DNA of 33,663 nt from the NCBI GenBank assembly GCA_003427395.1, contig BFEA01000123.1, positions 1,896,627 to 1,930,289 of the forward strand. Direction: 5' to 3'. Within the stretch, counting starts at the first letter, position 1; every line of letters starts with the position of its first letter. Source of the DNA: Chara braunii. Its lineage: Eukaryota; Streptophyta; Charophyceae; Charales; Characeae. The notes beneath the pieces were generated by a model that was not told the DNA's origin, did not search any database, and saw only the letters and a program-made list of their open reading frames with translations. Below, piece by piece: positions 17,831 to 27,489 of this stretch. The translations under genes were made by a program, and so were the position numbers.

Positions 17831-18429
17831 ACAGGGGGATGCTACGCCCGAGTTACTTTTGTGGCTTAAATTCACTTTGATGTATTTCTTTAATTTGTTT
17901 ACTATCAGCATGCCCTGGCCGGAGAGTTTTGTGGAAAAAATGGGATAGAGAAGGGACAGGGGAGCTTGAGGGGGATGGAACGTACCTCTTGTGACGTAAT
18001 ATTCCGCTGCTTCTGCGTCTTGAAATGTTTCTCACGTTGTGATAGTACCCTTGCCTTCTTGACTTACTTTCCAACCCTCAATTTCCTTCCCGTACGATTA
18101 TCCCCGACCAAAAAACCTGACTGATCCTCTTCGTAGTGGTGTGACCTATCTGTACCTACTCCCTTCCTTCTAAACCAGTCTAACCATACCTCTTCTATAT
18201 TAGAAAGGAAGGAGAGAGAAAAAAGGAGATTGCACAGACAGGATTAGAAGAGGCGGAAAATGATATTGAGTGAGAATCCAGGGATACTTCTATAAATAAC
18301 CACTAACTCCTTGTCTACTTTAAATTACCGCTCAAGGTCTTGAGAGCAACCGTAATGAACCCTGATAATTTGAACTGAAATTCGTGGAACTAGATGAATA
18401 GCGTCGTAAAAATCATCCTCTGCAATCCC
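17831..18429. other. Unassigned stretch
   Basis: No gene, repeat or structured motif recognised. It may be part of the LINE 5' region or flanking DNA. Confidence 0.3.
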
Positions 18430-18840
18430 ATTGTAATCCAGAATTTACCTTTCTTATTTGTCGTTGCCTCTGTTGGTCAACACTCCTCCGCTTGACTCCT
18501 TTCAATCGGACGACTCCTCAACCACACCCACACTGTCGAAGGATTCGTGTGTCGCAACCATTGACATGTGGCTGGAATTTTCTGCCTTTCGAACCGAGTC
18601 GTGGAGAATTCCTAAGAGTCATTCATCGATTGATTTCAATCACATTGTATTCTCAAGTTGACCTTCCTGATTTGCCCTTTCCTGTGATGGTCAACAGCTG
18701 GACGATTCGTCAACTACTCCCTCACTGTAGACTGAATCGCGTGACGCTCCAATTGACTTGTGGCAGGGGTTTGCTGCCCTTCGATCTATGACGTGGATGA
18801 TTCCTGAGAGCCCTTCCTCAATTGCATAAACCAACGACAT
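18430..18840. repeat. Diverged 192-bp tandem repeat, two units and a possible partial third
   Basis: Unit one has ttgacatgtggctgg at 18561 and unit two ttgacttgtggcagg at 18753. The neighbouring pieces (ggtcaacaSctSg, gacgaYtcStcaac, tctgccYttcga, gtggaRRattcctRagag) keep the same order. A weaker third unit may start near 18845. From 18900 to 19340 nothing else is recognised. Confidence 0.5.
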
Positions 18841-19346
18841 TCACCTCTCTTTCTGGAGTTGGCGCTCATACTCACGCACTTCCATTGATAGGCGATCATC
18901 CGCATTACTCCCTCCCTTCAGGATTACTCCCTAGAGACAAGGCGACATAAGCCACTTTAGTGACTCCGCTGAGGAATAATTTAATCGGGACACGTGTCAC
19001 ACATACAGACACGTGTCTAGATCTCGCTGCACATCAGCCCGTGACGTGACTGAGAGCCAGGATGTGCTTGACTTCCTTTGCCCTGTTATAATCTCCCCCC
19101 ATAATTTTCCTTTGTAAAGTTTCATCACTGTCAGTTTGTTATAGTAGGGCGAAACTCGATTGTCTATGGGGTTGGGTTAATTCTTCCTTCCTGGGGAAGT
19201 AGCCAATGCTCAGGGAGCATGCTCTATTTTAGTTGTATAGGGAAGCTGTTTATACGGGAGCAGTGATCGAGGCTCTTCATCCCTCATGAGAAGAGGTGTG
19301 TGTGTGCGTTGTATTCTATTTGATAATGGAAGCCTTGGGCACTGGG

Positions 19347-19349
<3 letters not shown>

Positions 19350-19380
<31 letters not shown>
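19350..19380. repeat. T15 run directly abutting A16 run
   Basis: T 19350-19364 is followed at once by A 19365-19380. It may be two retroposon tails meeting head to head, or a collapsed assembly join. Confidence 0.6.
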
Positions 19381-19398
19381 GGTTGGAACTTGGAACCC

Positions 19399-19535
19399 TT
19401 TTTTTTCCCTTCTTTTTTAAAGGAAAAATCAGTTCTGGTCTACTAGGAGTGGTAGTAGGCCTATTTCTGGCTACTCCGGTCTATAGCTGGGGAGCAACAC
19501 GTGCTGGAAACCCGGACCAGCGTCCCAGATACATC
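19399..19535 (-). repeat. LINE-family 3' tail (third copy), minus strand
   Basis: On the minus strand, gacgctggtccgggtttccagc is followed by a ctcccc-type spacer and then GGCCTACTA/TAGTAGACC (plus 19437-19461, a nine-pair stem with one G-T pair). An A-rich end follows (T8 and T6 on plus near 19399-19418). Layout matches the tails at 8494-8635 and 27341-27488. It marks the 3' end of another, mostly truncated LINE copy. 19536-19833 may include its 3' UTR; no ORF there is convincing. Confidence 0.6.
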
Positions 19536-19833
19536 AAACATGGTTGTTACAATATAATGTCTATTTATCGGGGCCCTTACCCAACTTCGGCTGCCAATTG
19601 GGAAGATGAGAACACCATTGGTGCCTCTTTGCCCTGCTACTAGGTGCCAGCTCAACTCTGCACGTCCAAGCACCATGCGTCTCTATGCCCCTATCACGTC
19701 AACTTCCCCCATACCACTGCAGATCCACCAGGGAAAGACTATGCGGAGGAAAGGGGTCAGGAAAGTCTTAGGGAGGGCGCAGAGGGATGCAGTCACCTAT
19801 CTTTGTCCAGCCATGAAACGAGAGGCTATAGTC

Positions 19834-19987
19834 CATTCTATGGGAGAAATGTGTTGATGGCAACAGCCGAAACACTGAATCAAACTATCTCTTGTGACGT
19901 GTGTTTTGTGGTCATTGTTGACCTGGATCGATGGTCATTGATTGAGTGTTTCGGTTGTTGCCATTAACACATTCTATGGGAGAGATG
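19834..19987. mobile_element. 118-bp foldback element (MITE-like) with 18-bp flanking direct repeats
   Basis: Arms 19852-19883 and 19938-19969 are inverted copies of 32 bp (TGTTgATGGCAACA... ) with three differences, two of which still pair as G-U in RNA. The spacer is 54 nt. Immediately outside each arm lies the direct repeat cattctatgggaga[a/g]atg (19834-19851 and 19970-19987). There is no coding capacity. It could be a small non-autonomous DNA transposon, a retroposed hairpin RNA or a miRNA-like foldback. The sequence right of the second direct repeat weakly resembles the arm start, so a local inverted duplication is an alternative. Confidence 0.6.
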
Positions 19988-20062
19988 GTTAATGGAAGAC
20001 CCAAAATTCGGGGATACGTCGAAACTGAATACAGATATACCCTAAGGCACATAAATACCAGA

Positions 20063-20084
20063 CAAAAAAAAAAAAAAAAAAAAA
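20063..20084 (+). repeat. Poly(A) tract of about 22
   Basis: An uninterrupted A run after ataccagac. It probably ends a retroposon coming from the left, but no LINE-tail core is visible just upstream. Confidence 0.4.
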
Positions 20085-20114
20085 TTCAAAGAAATATGGC
20101 AGTTTCAATCTAGG

Positions 20115-20568
20115 TTACCAGTCGTCCGATGGCCGGACGTCTCCCCCAACCGTCGGGTAGGGGGGTTGTCCGGGATCCCGGACAACCACTTTTTTACATT
20201 AAAAAAAAATAATAATAAAAAAATAAAATGAAAGTTTTGCGCATGCCATAGAGATCCCCCATAAAAAAATTCAGATTTTTCTGAGCATTTGGTGATAGGG
20301 TGCTATTTGGGGGGGGAGGGGGGGGTACGAGGGGTTTTGGTGGGGATAGGAGGGGTATAGGTGGGGATTAGAAACTTTGAAAATTTTTATATTTTTTTCT
20401 ACTGGCTCAAATGAGCCAAACTTTTGGTGGCATACACCTTATGCAAGGTAGAAGCCACATGATTTTTTTTTATTTTTTTTTTGCACTAGGTCGGACAACC
20501 CCTGTCCGATCCGACGTCCGACCAGACGTCCGGTCGGACATCCCGGACGGTCAGGGGGGTCCCGGACG
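20115..20568. mobile_element. CGG-rich element with inverted ends and G-rich core (unclassified)
   Basis: The left end (20120-20190) contains ccggacgtct and the perfect 24-bp palindrome at 20164-20187 (ggttgtccggga and its complement). The right end (20490-20568) contains inverted relatives (ggtcggacaacccctgtccg, agacgtccgg, catcccggac). The ends are thus imperfect terminal inverted repeats of roughly 70 bp. The core is AT-rich plus a G-run block. No ORF of interest. Its right edge abuts the old LINE RT fragment. Superfamily unknown. Confidence 0.4.
20309..20366 (+). other. Potential G-quadruplex tract
   Basis: G8-A-G8 (20309-20325) is followed by four GGGG tracts at 20331, 20342, 20352 and 20363 with loops of 5-7 nt. 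This satisfies the four-run quadruplex rule several times over on the plus strand. Confidence 0.6.
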
Positions 20569-21185
20569 GAACTACAGTCCCATTACCTTTGCTAACTTGG
20601 GGAGGAGGGCTAACTTGTTCCAAAAATTAAGAGTAACACATGAGAGAGAGAACAGTCGGAACTCCAGTCTCATTACCTTTGCTAACGGTCGTATACAAAA
20701 TGTTGGCCAAGGCATTAGCCAATCGGATGATCAAGGTAATGAAAGGTATCATTCACCCGACCTAAACCGGTTTCATATGTAGCCGTAACATCCAGGACAA
20801 TATCCTATTGGTCAATGAAATAATGAAAGTTTTCACGACAATCCAAACAAAACACAACTTTCATCTTTGTCGACTTGAAAAAGCATACGACCATGGTGGA
20901 CTCTCATTACCTTTGCTAACGGTTGTATACAAGATGTTGGCCAAGGCATTAGTCAATCGGATGATCGACGATTCGAGGTAATAAAAGGTATCATTCACCC
21001 GACCTAAGCCGGTTTCATATGTAGCCGTAACATCCAGGACAATATCCTATTGGTCAATGAAATAATGAAAGTGTTCACGACAATCCAAACAGAACGCAAC
21101 TTTCATCTTTGTCGGCTTTGCAAAAGCATATGACCATGGTGGACTGGATTTCCCTAGACAAATGCCTAGAAAAAATGAACTTGGC
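20569..21185 (+). pseudogene. Old LINE RT fragment, left half, with internal tandem duplication
   Basis: The encoded pieces NYSPITFAN, KMLAKALANRM, RNIQDNILLVNEIMK and KAYDHGG match the RT fingers and motif A of the LINEs in this window (NYCPITLL, KALADRM, RNMQDNILLINEF, FEKAYDHVDW). The piece ends WISLDKCLEKMN at 21185, where the younger LINE begins. The continuation is found at 27490, after that LINE's poly(A). Stops and frame changes make it non-functional. Confidence 0.75.
20669..21145 (+). repeat. Tandem duplication of the RT motif A region (234 and 243 bp)
   Basis: Unit one (20669-20902) and unit two (20903-21145) both run from ctcattacctttgctaacgg to gaccatggtggact with few differences and a short insertion in unit two near 20967-20975. 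The start of the unit is also present once more at 20579-20596. This duplicates part of one RT domain in place. Confidence 0.8.
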
Positions 21186-22182
21186 GGAAGCCCAACAGGA
21201 GCAAATCCCAATGGAACAAAAATTGATTCAACAAGCGGATTGGCTTCTCAGCAGTCTGAAGGACAGATACGGTCCGGTTGCGGACGAGTTATAGGACACC
21301 ACGTGCCTGAACATTTTTCCCATTTTAGATGGCAGTCCCAGCCTCAAAAGGGCGATGACGGAAGGCCTCCCCCCGGGGCTGTCGTGGCCCGAAGTAGGTG
21401 TCCGGGTGCTGCACAATGTGGCGGAATTACAGCCGCCCCCGCCCCTGATCAAAGGGATAAGTGAGATGATAAGGAACCAGGGCGATAAAGGGGAGAACGA
21501 TAGTCAACTAAAACAGACTGCTGGCCCACAACAAGGGGATGACATCCAAAGGCCCATAGGCACATGTACCAACGATATTGAGGAACAGAACAGTCAACAA
21601 ATATCAAGGAAAACCCAGGCCGAGAGTCCTGTACCCGTAACATGCCCCCTACCAGAAAATGGGTCAGCAAAGAAGAGTCGTCTGAGACAATGGTTAGAGC
21701 AGGGAGGGGGGACAAGGAAAATGAATGCAACATGAGTTCTTTTAATCCCGGTAAGGAAGAAGAAAGGTCAATGGGAGGTGGGACTCTGCCTATCAGAAAA
21801 AGGGAAACAGGGAAGTGGAACGCTAAAAGGGTGGTCATCCTTCCAAGATTATGACACTGTAGGGGAGCAGGTGTTCCAGTTGGACCTGGACAGATTCGTG
21901 GAGTCGCAGTACGAGTCAAGGGCGGAGGCTAAGTGGGTGGCAAGAAAAGGATCGGTACATATGGCGCAAAGAGTAACCTTCGCCCGGTTCAGCGAATGCA
22001 AGGACGCCGGTCTGATATGGCTCTCACACAAGGAACTCATGGAAGTACACCAGACGAGAATTAAGGCCAACACCTGTTGGAGTGCCCAGGAGGTGCTCCA
22101 CTGCTTATGCTCTCTCCTTAGGCATAACACCTTACAGGACCCCTCTACCCTCGACTGGGCAAACTGGGAGAAATTTGACTAG
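21186..22182 (+). pseudogene. LINE ORF1, truncated (middle and C-terminal parts)
   Basis: The segments are in three frames: about 21186-21294 (KLIQQADWLLSSLKDRYGPV), 21355-21735 (Q/E/P-rich linker) and 21778-22182. The last contains LDLDRFVESQYESRAEAKW, WLSHKELMEVHQTRIKANTCW and WANWEKFD, ending at TAG 22180-22182. Its end matches the ORF1 C-terminal segment of the minus-strand LINE at 13070-13444. The N-terminus with zinc knuckle is missing because the insertion is 5'-truncated. Confidence 0.55.
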
Positions 22183-22304
22183 TTTTGAATAGACCTGAGG
22201 GGAGAGAGCAGGCTTAGCGGATACGGGACTGGCAATCAACCCAAGGGAAGGACGAGCTGCAAGTCCTCTACGGAAAAGACAAGGCTTGGATCAGGGCGAC
22301 TCAA

Positions 22305-23150
22305 GTGGCAGATTTGGGCTTGCGCTCTTTTAACGTGAATGGGCTGGCTTCGACAAACCCCATGAAACGCAAGGCTATAATGGAAGAAATAAGGGGGGTG
22401 GGGGGAAGGCATTGGCCTGATCTCATCTGCATTCAAGAAACCCACCTAACGAACTCCCCGCAACACGTTAGAGCCCACAACCTTTCCTAGCCTTACCAAA
22501 AAGTTACGGCTCATGCACCGAGGCCGGGGTCGACAGGGGTGGCAATCTGGATCCCCCCCGACTCCCGGGCTGACGTCATCTATTCCACAGTAGATGCGAG
22601 AGAGGGGAGATGGGTAGCTGTTCTCCTCATGCTGGAAGTAGAAGTGGTTTGTGTGGCCAGCATCTACGGCCCAAATGAAGTAGAACAACACAAAATTTTC
22701 TTTGAACACATACGGTCTCAGTTGCCACAAGGCATACCGACAATCATTGCAGGTGATTTCAACGCGGCTCCAGATCGCGGCCTGGACAGGTGGAGGGTCC
22801 CCTCCCCATGTCCGACCTATAAAGGGGAAAATGAAGGAATCATTCGTAAACTCTGCGAAGAAGAGCATCTTTATGATTCCTTCAGGCGGCTATATCCACG
22901 AAGGAGAATTTTCACCTGCATACTAAACAACGGCTTGCCAGCACAGTCCAGATCAAGAGTAGATCTTATTCTTATGGCGGAGGACCTGGACAGGGCGCTA
23001 CAGGCGGCAGCCATATTCCCTCTGAGCCCATGGCCAGGAGCGGATCACAAGATATGCGCGGTACTACTCAGATTTTGCAAGAAATCAGATCAGGGTCCAG
23101 ACTTCTATAAACTTAACACATCTCTCCTTAAATGCACGCTTTCTGCTTAA
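22305..23150 (+). pseudogene. LINE EEP endonuclease, complete motif set, one in-frame stop
   Basis: One frame covers the whole domain, with a single TAG at 22488-22490. Catalytic blocks in order: LRSFNVNGLAS (Asn), CIQETHL (Glu), GVAIWIPP, ASIYGPNE, TIIAGDFNAAPDRG (Asp, Asn), SRVDLILM (Ser/Asp) and GADHKICAVLL (Asp, His). This is the full set expected of AP-endonuclease-like LINE nucleases, which nick the target strand. ORF2 probably started upstream of 22305 (first in-frame codons are not ATG). It stops at TAA 23148-23150, before the RT. Confidence 0.8.
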
Positions 23151-24023
23151 TTCGCCGCAACGTATGGGAATACTGGTGATCCAACAAGGAATCAACACGT
23201 TTCATACATTACATGGTTTAACAACGGGTTGGCCTTCATGGCCAAGAAATGCAACGAATTTTAAAAAATACGAGCCAGAGAAAAATTCCCTCAGGAAATC
23301 AGGATTCAGGAGGAAATTCACAATCTTGAACAGGAAAGCATTACGTCGCCACACTCTCAATCTCACATGGAACCAGCAAAATTACAAAGGCTTAAAAACC
23401 AGCTCTTGGAGTTCGTCCAGCACAGATGGTAGGGCTCCATCATCAGAGGCAAGCTAACCCGACACACCACAAAAGGTCAAATGGACGCATCCTTCTTCAC
23501 ACTCGCCCAAACAAGAGCCAGAAGATCCACTATAGAAGGGTTATTTGATCCACTCAAAACACAGGAGGTCACCTCATATTCTTCGGCCCATGGCTTGAAA
23601 GTGGCAAGGGACTTCTATAAAGAGCTCGTCTCTTCAACCTTTGTCGGGGATTCAAAGTCATTCAGAGAACATTGAGAACTTCCTAACACTTCTCTCCCAA
23701 AGAATTTCAAAGGAACATAGGGAGTCCCTGGAAAAACCACTACGGAAAGAGGAAATCTAGAACACCCTCCTGCAGATGGAGGAAGACAAAACCCCAAGGG
23801 TGGATGGGCTCCCCAAATAATTTTGGGAGGAAATGTGGTCCCTCATGTCGGAGGAATTGATGAAATTTTACGAGCAGGTAAAGGCCTCATGAGACATGGG
23901 GGACCTAGCAGGTCAAGGAATCCTCACTTTATTGTACAAAAAAATGGATAAAATGAACATAAAGAACTATCGTCTGCTCACCCTCCTCATGGTGGTGTAC
24001 AAGATGTTGTCTAAGGCAATAGG
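23151..24023 (+). pseudogene. LINE ORF2 linker and first RT blocks, frameshifted
   Basis: Broken frames carry MDASFFTLAQTRARRSTIEG (matches MDARFFAMARARTGRTTIEA in the minus LINE), then with stops LRKEEI, MEEDKTPRVDGLPK, LTLLYKKMDKMNIKNYRLLT and VVYKMLSKAIG. These are the RT0-RT2 blocks. At least three nonsense codons and two frameshifts (near 23668 and 24018) interrupt it. Confidence 0.65.
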
Positions 24024-24677
24024 ATGATATCGGTCGTGGAGGGGATTATCCACCCTGCACAAACAGGGTTTATGCGTAACAGGAGCATCCAAGACAACGT
24101 GTTACTGGTCAATGAATTGATCAAGTTATCGAGACAGTCGCACCAAAATGCGGCCATAGTGTTCATCGATTTCGAAAAAGCCTACGACCACATAGACTGG
24201 ATATTCCTGGACAAATGTTTGCATAAAATGAACTTCGGTCCGGAATTCAGAGACTGGATTAAGATACTCCACCAAAATGCGACCACACAAGTACAGGTGA
24301 ATGGGGTACTGGCACCAAAAATTAAACTTCAGCGTTCAATGCGACAGGGTGACTCGCTAGCCCCCTTCCTCTTTCTTGTGGTGATGGAAGCACTGGCAGC
24401 GAACCTGAGAGCCAATAAGAAAATTTTTAGGCTACGACTGGCAGGCATTCCAGAGGAAGCCATACCTGTATACTCAATGTTCGTGGACGACCTTACATTA
24501 GTAGTCGAGGCAACCCAAAATAACATGTCCGAAATCCAACCCCTGATGGAACGGTTCACACTGGTGTCTAACATGTCAGTAAACTGGGGGAGCAAAACGC
24601 AAGGCTGGTGGATTCACTTCCATGGAGTTTGCCCCTCGGAGCAACCCAAAGTGGATTGGAGGCCGTTGGAAGAATAA
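24024..24677 (+). pseudogene. LINE reverse transcriptase palm domain
   Basis: The 217-codon frame contains QTGFMRNRSIQDNVLLVNEL (RT3), VFIDFEKAYDHIDW (motif A), MRQGDSLAPFLF (motif B, Ser where the minus copy has Pro), MFVDDLTLVVEA (motif C; Asp pair at 24486-24491) and SVNWGSKT (RT7). It is closely similar to the RT at 10853-12160, confirming one family. The ATG at 24024 is internal to the original ORF2. A frameshift immediately upstream and a stop at 24675 disconnect it. Confidence 0.75.
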
Positions 24678-25666
24678 ATCAAAGTCTAAGGAGTGGCTTT
24701 ATCAGCCTATGGACCACTAGCAGGGAACGACGAATGAATTACTAGGCTTGCGCTGGAAAAAATGCAGAAATGGAGAAACAAAAACACATCCATTTTTGGG
24801 AGGGCTATGGTTATCAACAATGTAGTGTTGGCATCCACCTAGTACAAAGCATTCCTCTGGCGAGGGAACCACGAGCAACAAGGCATGATCAACAGGGTGG
24901 CATGGGACAAGCTAATACAACCTAAAACCAGAGGAGGTCTCGGATTGTTGGACCCCTCCTTACAAGTCGCCGCTCTATCAATCCAATGGTCCAGTGGATC
25001 AAAAAACTGATTGTAGGAATTAATCTCTCATGGCGAGAGCTGGCATTGGAACAAATCCGTAGACAGGCTCCCAGAACTATTGACACTGTAAACCCACTCA
25101 CATGGTTGGACGACCGATATTGGACCATCCCCCGAGCCAACACGTGCCGACGAGAGGAAGGAAATAGAGGAGCGGCTCGACAGGACCTAGCGAGAGACAA
25201 ATTCTGGAGCAACTTAATCAAGAATTGGCGGAAGCTACCGATCCCTGATAGGCCCACCCCAGTGCGGATGGAAGAGATCTTACGCCAACCTCTGCTTGGA
25301 AACAGGGCAATCACTGATAGACAAGGAAGGCTATATGGCAGTTCTGACCCCCACTGGGCTTCATGGGCCAGACAAGGGATCCTCAGGGTACGGGACATAT
25401 GGGATGACGAAAACAAGGATTGGAAAACAGCCCAACAACTCAGACCTAACCTGCGACACGCTCATAAACTGGAGGACATACTGGACCAGCTAATTTTCTC
25501 GATCCCCCTAGTCTGGGTGGTGTCTCTGAGGAAGGGCCAGTTTTTACAGGAACAAGACTGGGTAGCAGTAAGGGTGGAGGACTTTCCGTTACAAATAGGT
25601 TCAGTGGTAGAGGCAGGACCAGAGGGGGCAATGGTCAACCTTTTTGAAGAGGAGACGACACCTTGA
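24678..25666 (+). pseudogene. LINE ORF2 connection region
   Basis: After a degraded 300 bp (readable: RGNHEQQGMINRVAW, GGLGLLDPSLQVAALSIQW), a 226-codon frame from about 24986 has WIKKLIVGINLSWRELALEQ, AARQDLARDKFWSNLIKNW, PVRMEEILRQPLLGN and DPHWASW. It matches the broken pieces at 10056-10613 in the minus copy. No catalytic motif; it is the region between RT thumb and zinc-binding end. It ends at TGA 25664-25666. Confidence 0.65.
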
Positions 25667-26756
25667 TCAGGTACCACCTAGACGCAGTCCAATGGATGAG
25701 AAATATAATCTTTACCGGATCCAAGTGCTGCAGAGCCAAAAGAAAGGGGGGACCCAATGGCGAGCCTACTTACGGGAAACTCCTCTAGCTGAGTTAATCG
25801 TGGACCCTCTAGAATCGCAGTGGACAAGAGGACGCAAGGGGCAATCAGTGCAACTCCACGAATTAACAGTGAGAACCACCTATAGGATAATTAGACCCCG
25901 GGTGGATATTCAGATAGAGGTGGGAGACAGATGACAAAAACACCTCAGTCTGCATAGGGACCAAGTTAGAGGGCTGAAATGGTTAAGAGGAGTGAAGGAA
26001 AGACCGACAAAATTCACCTCTCTACAGTGGCAAATCAGCTACAGGTGCCTCCCCACCAACAACTGGATCATCGACAGAACGAACCTAGAACAGAGAGGGG
26101 AGACTCTCTCGTGGTGTAAATCCTGTAGTGCAGAGTTCCCAAGACGTAGAATATGTGAAACAATAGAACATATCTTTCTACAATGCCCTGGGGCAGTCCT
26201 GCTGTGGCGATGGTGGGACCGTATCTGGACACAACTGGGCGCTGGCGAGGAATGGCCTTGGAAATGGGAAGCCCTTCTCTTAGGTGAATGGGGAAGACCG
26301 CATGCATCCCGCCTAGCCAGCAACCTTTTCTCCATAGGCAGAGGGGCTGTAATCTGGACGATATGGTTAAGAAGGTGCGTCTTTGATCAAGAAGGGGCCA
26401 AAATGGGAGAAGGGGAAGTGGCAGATACAGTAAAACACTTCATCGAAACAGAAATAAGAATGCAATGGAAAAATGTTCAGGAAAAAATGATAACCCTATC
26501 TCAGAAATCTTATATAACTAAGGAAATTCATAACTTTTGCGCAGAATGGCTGGGGGGGGAAAGGGGGGGCAAGATGGCCCAGATAGACTGGTCAGGGGAA
26601 ACGAGGGACAAGGAGGGGGAAGGGGACTTCACCAAGGACTACATGCTCAGGTTCCACGACTGGCTCCATGTCGATCCCAATATTCAGATGAAGCACCCTA
26701 TGTTTCCTCCCGCCGCCACAACAATCGTCGAAAGGCAATGGTATGGGCACCAGTAA
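25667..26756 (+). pseudogene. LINE ORF2 C-terminal region with zf-RVT
   Basis: One frame is interrupted by TGA 25932-25934. It carries RTTYRIIRPRVDIQ, SLQWQISYRCLPTNNW, WCKSCSAEF, CETIEHIFLQCP (C-x2-C...H-x4-C zinc site) and RWWDRIWTQL, and ends RFHDWLHVDPNIQ ... ERQWYGHQ at TAA 26754-26756. The same end is found in the minus-strand LINE. A late alternative frame (to 26869) is probably 3' UTR. Confidence 0.7.
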
Positions 26757-27340
26757 GGGAAACAGTAAGAGGGTCGGTATGTCGGGCAACTGCACTTAGC
26801 AGATTAGATAGGCAACAGTCACTACAGGATTACAAGTATTGGTGGTATGTAGAGGAAGGTAACAAGTGAAGGGTTGTTGGACCGTCCCCCGTTAGTAAGA
26901 AGGGGGAACTAGTGAATACGGCAAGCATCTGGCACCAGGTCCAGGGTGAAGAGGTTCCTGCCCCTCCAAGCACGGAACGAAGGGCAGACCGAACCGCACA
27001 CAGGGGATGCAGGCTCCAAGGTTGTGGGACAGTGCTAACTGGGACCGCGCACAATCACTAACTGATGGAACACGGATTGTACAGAGGGCCTGCTGAGGTT
27101 TAAAGGGTTTTAGGGGTTAAAGGGTCAGTCACAACACAAATCGGATAAGGGGACTGTTGTAACAGGGCTGAGCAAAGAGATAAGGGGAGCTCCAATAAGG
27201 GGATGGGTGATATTAGCAGTCCACAGGAGGCAGACCCCACAATCTCAGTCCTCATCTTCCTCATCTTCCTCAGACATTCTCATTCTCAGGCATGCTCTGA
27301 CATTTTCAAACATTCTCAGACATTATTATTTCTGTAATAT
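26757..27340 (+). other. LINE 3' UTR
   Basis: No convincing ORF. It includes a CT-rich low-complexity stretch at 27245-27330 built from cattctcag and tcttcctca units. It leads directly into the hairpin tail. Confidence 0.5.
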
Positions 27341-27452
27341 GAGACGCTGGACCCGTTTTCCAGCAGGTGATGCTCCCCACCAATAGACGGAGCCTCTCCC
27401 TAGGTGTTAGTGGTGTCTGCTCTTATCAGCAGAACTAACACTAGCGGGAGCG

Positions 27453-27488
<36 letters not shown>
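27341..27488 (+). other. LINE 3' tail: constant hairpin, variable hairpin, A32
   Basis: Hairpin 1 is GCTGGA/TCCAGC around cccgttt (27346-27364). A spacer tgctccccaccaatagac follows. Hairpin 2: CTCCC (27396-27400) with GGGAG (27446-27450), GTGTTAGT (27404-27411) with ACTAACAC (27434-27441), and TCTGCT (27416-27421) with AGCAGA (27428-27433), loop CTTATC. Then the poly(A) at 27457-27488. The tail at 8494-8635 keeps the architecture and apical sequence but has TGCTAGGG/CCCTAGCA as stem. Confidence 0.7.

Positions 27489-27489
<1 letters not shown>

Larger units (their letters stand above)
21186..27489 (+). mobile_element. 5'-truncated LINE inserted into an older LINE, 7-bp target duplication
   Basis: ACTTGGC occurs at 21179-21185 and again at 27490-27496, directly flanking the element. 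The left flank (RT up to KCLEKMN) and right flank (RT from just after that point) are halves of one older LINE. The insert contains the ORF1 middle/C-terminus, EEP, RT, zf-RVT, 3' UTR, the hairpin tail and A32 (27457-27488). It lacks the ORF1 N-terminus, the usual result of incomplete reverse transcription. The same family occupies 8494-17240 on the other strand. Stops and frameshifts show it is no longer active. Confidence 0.8.
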
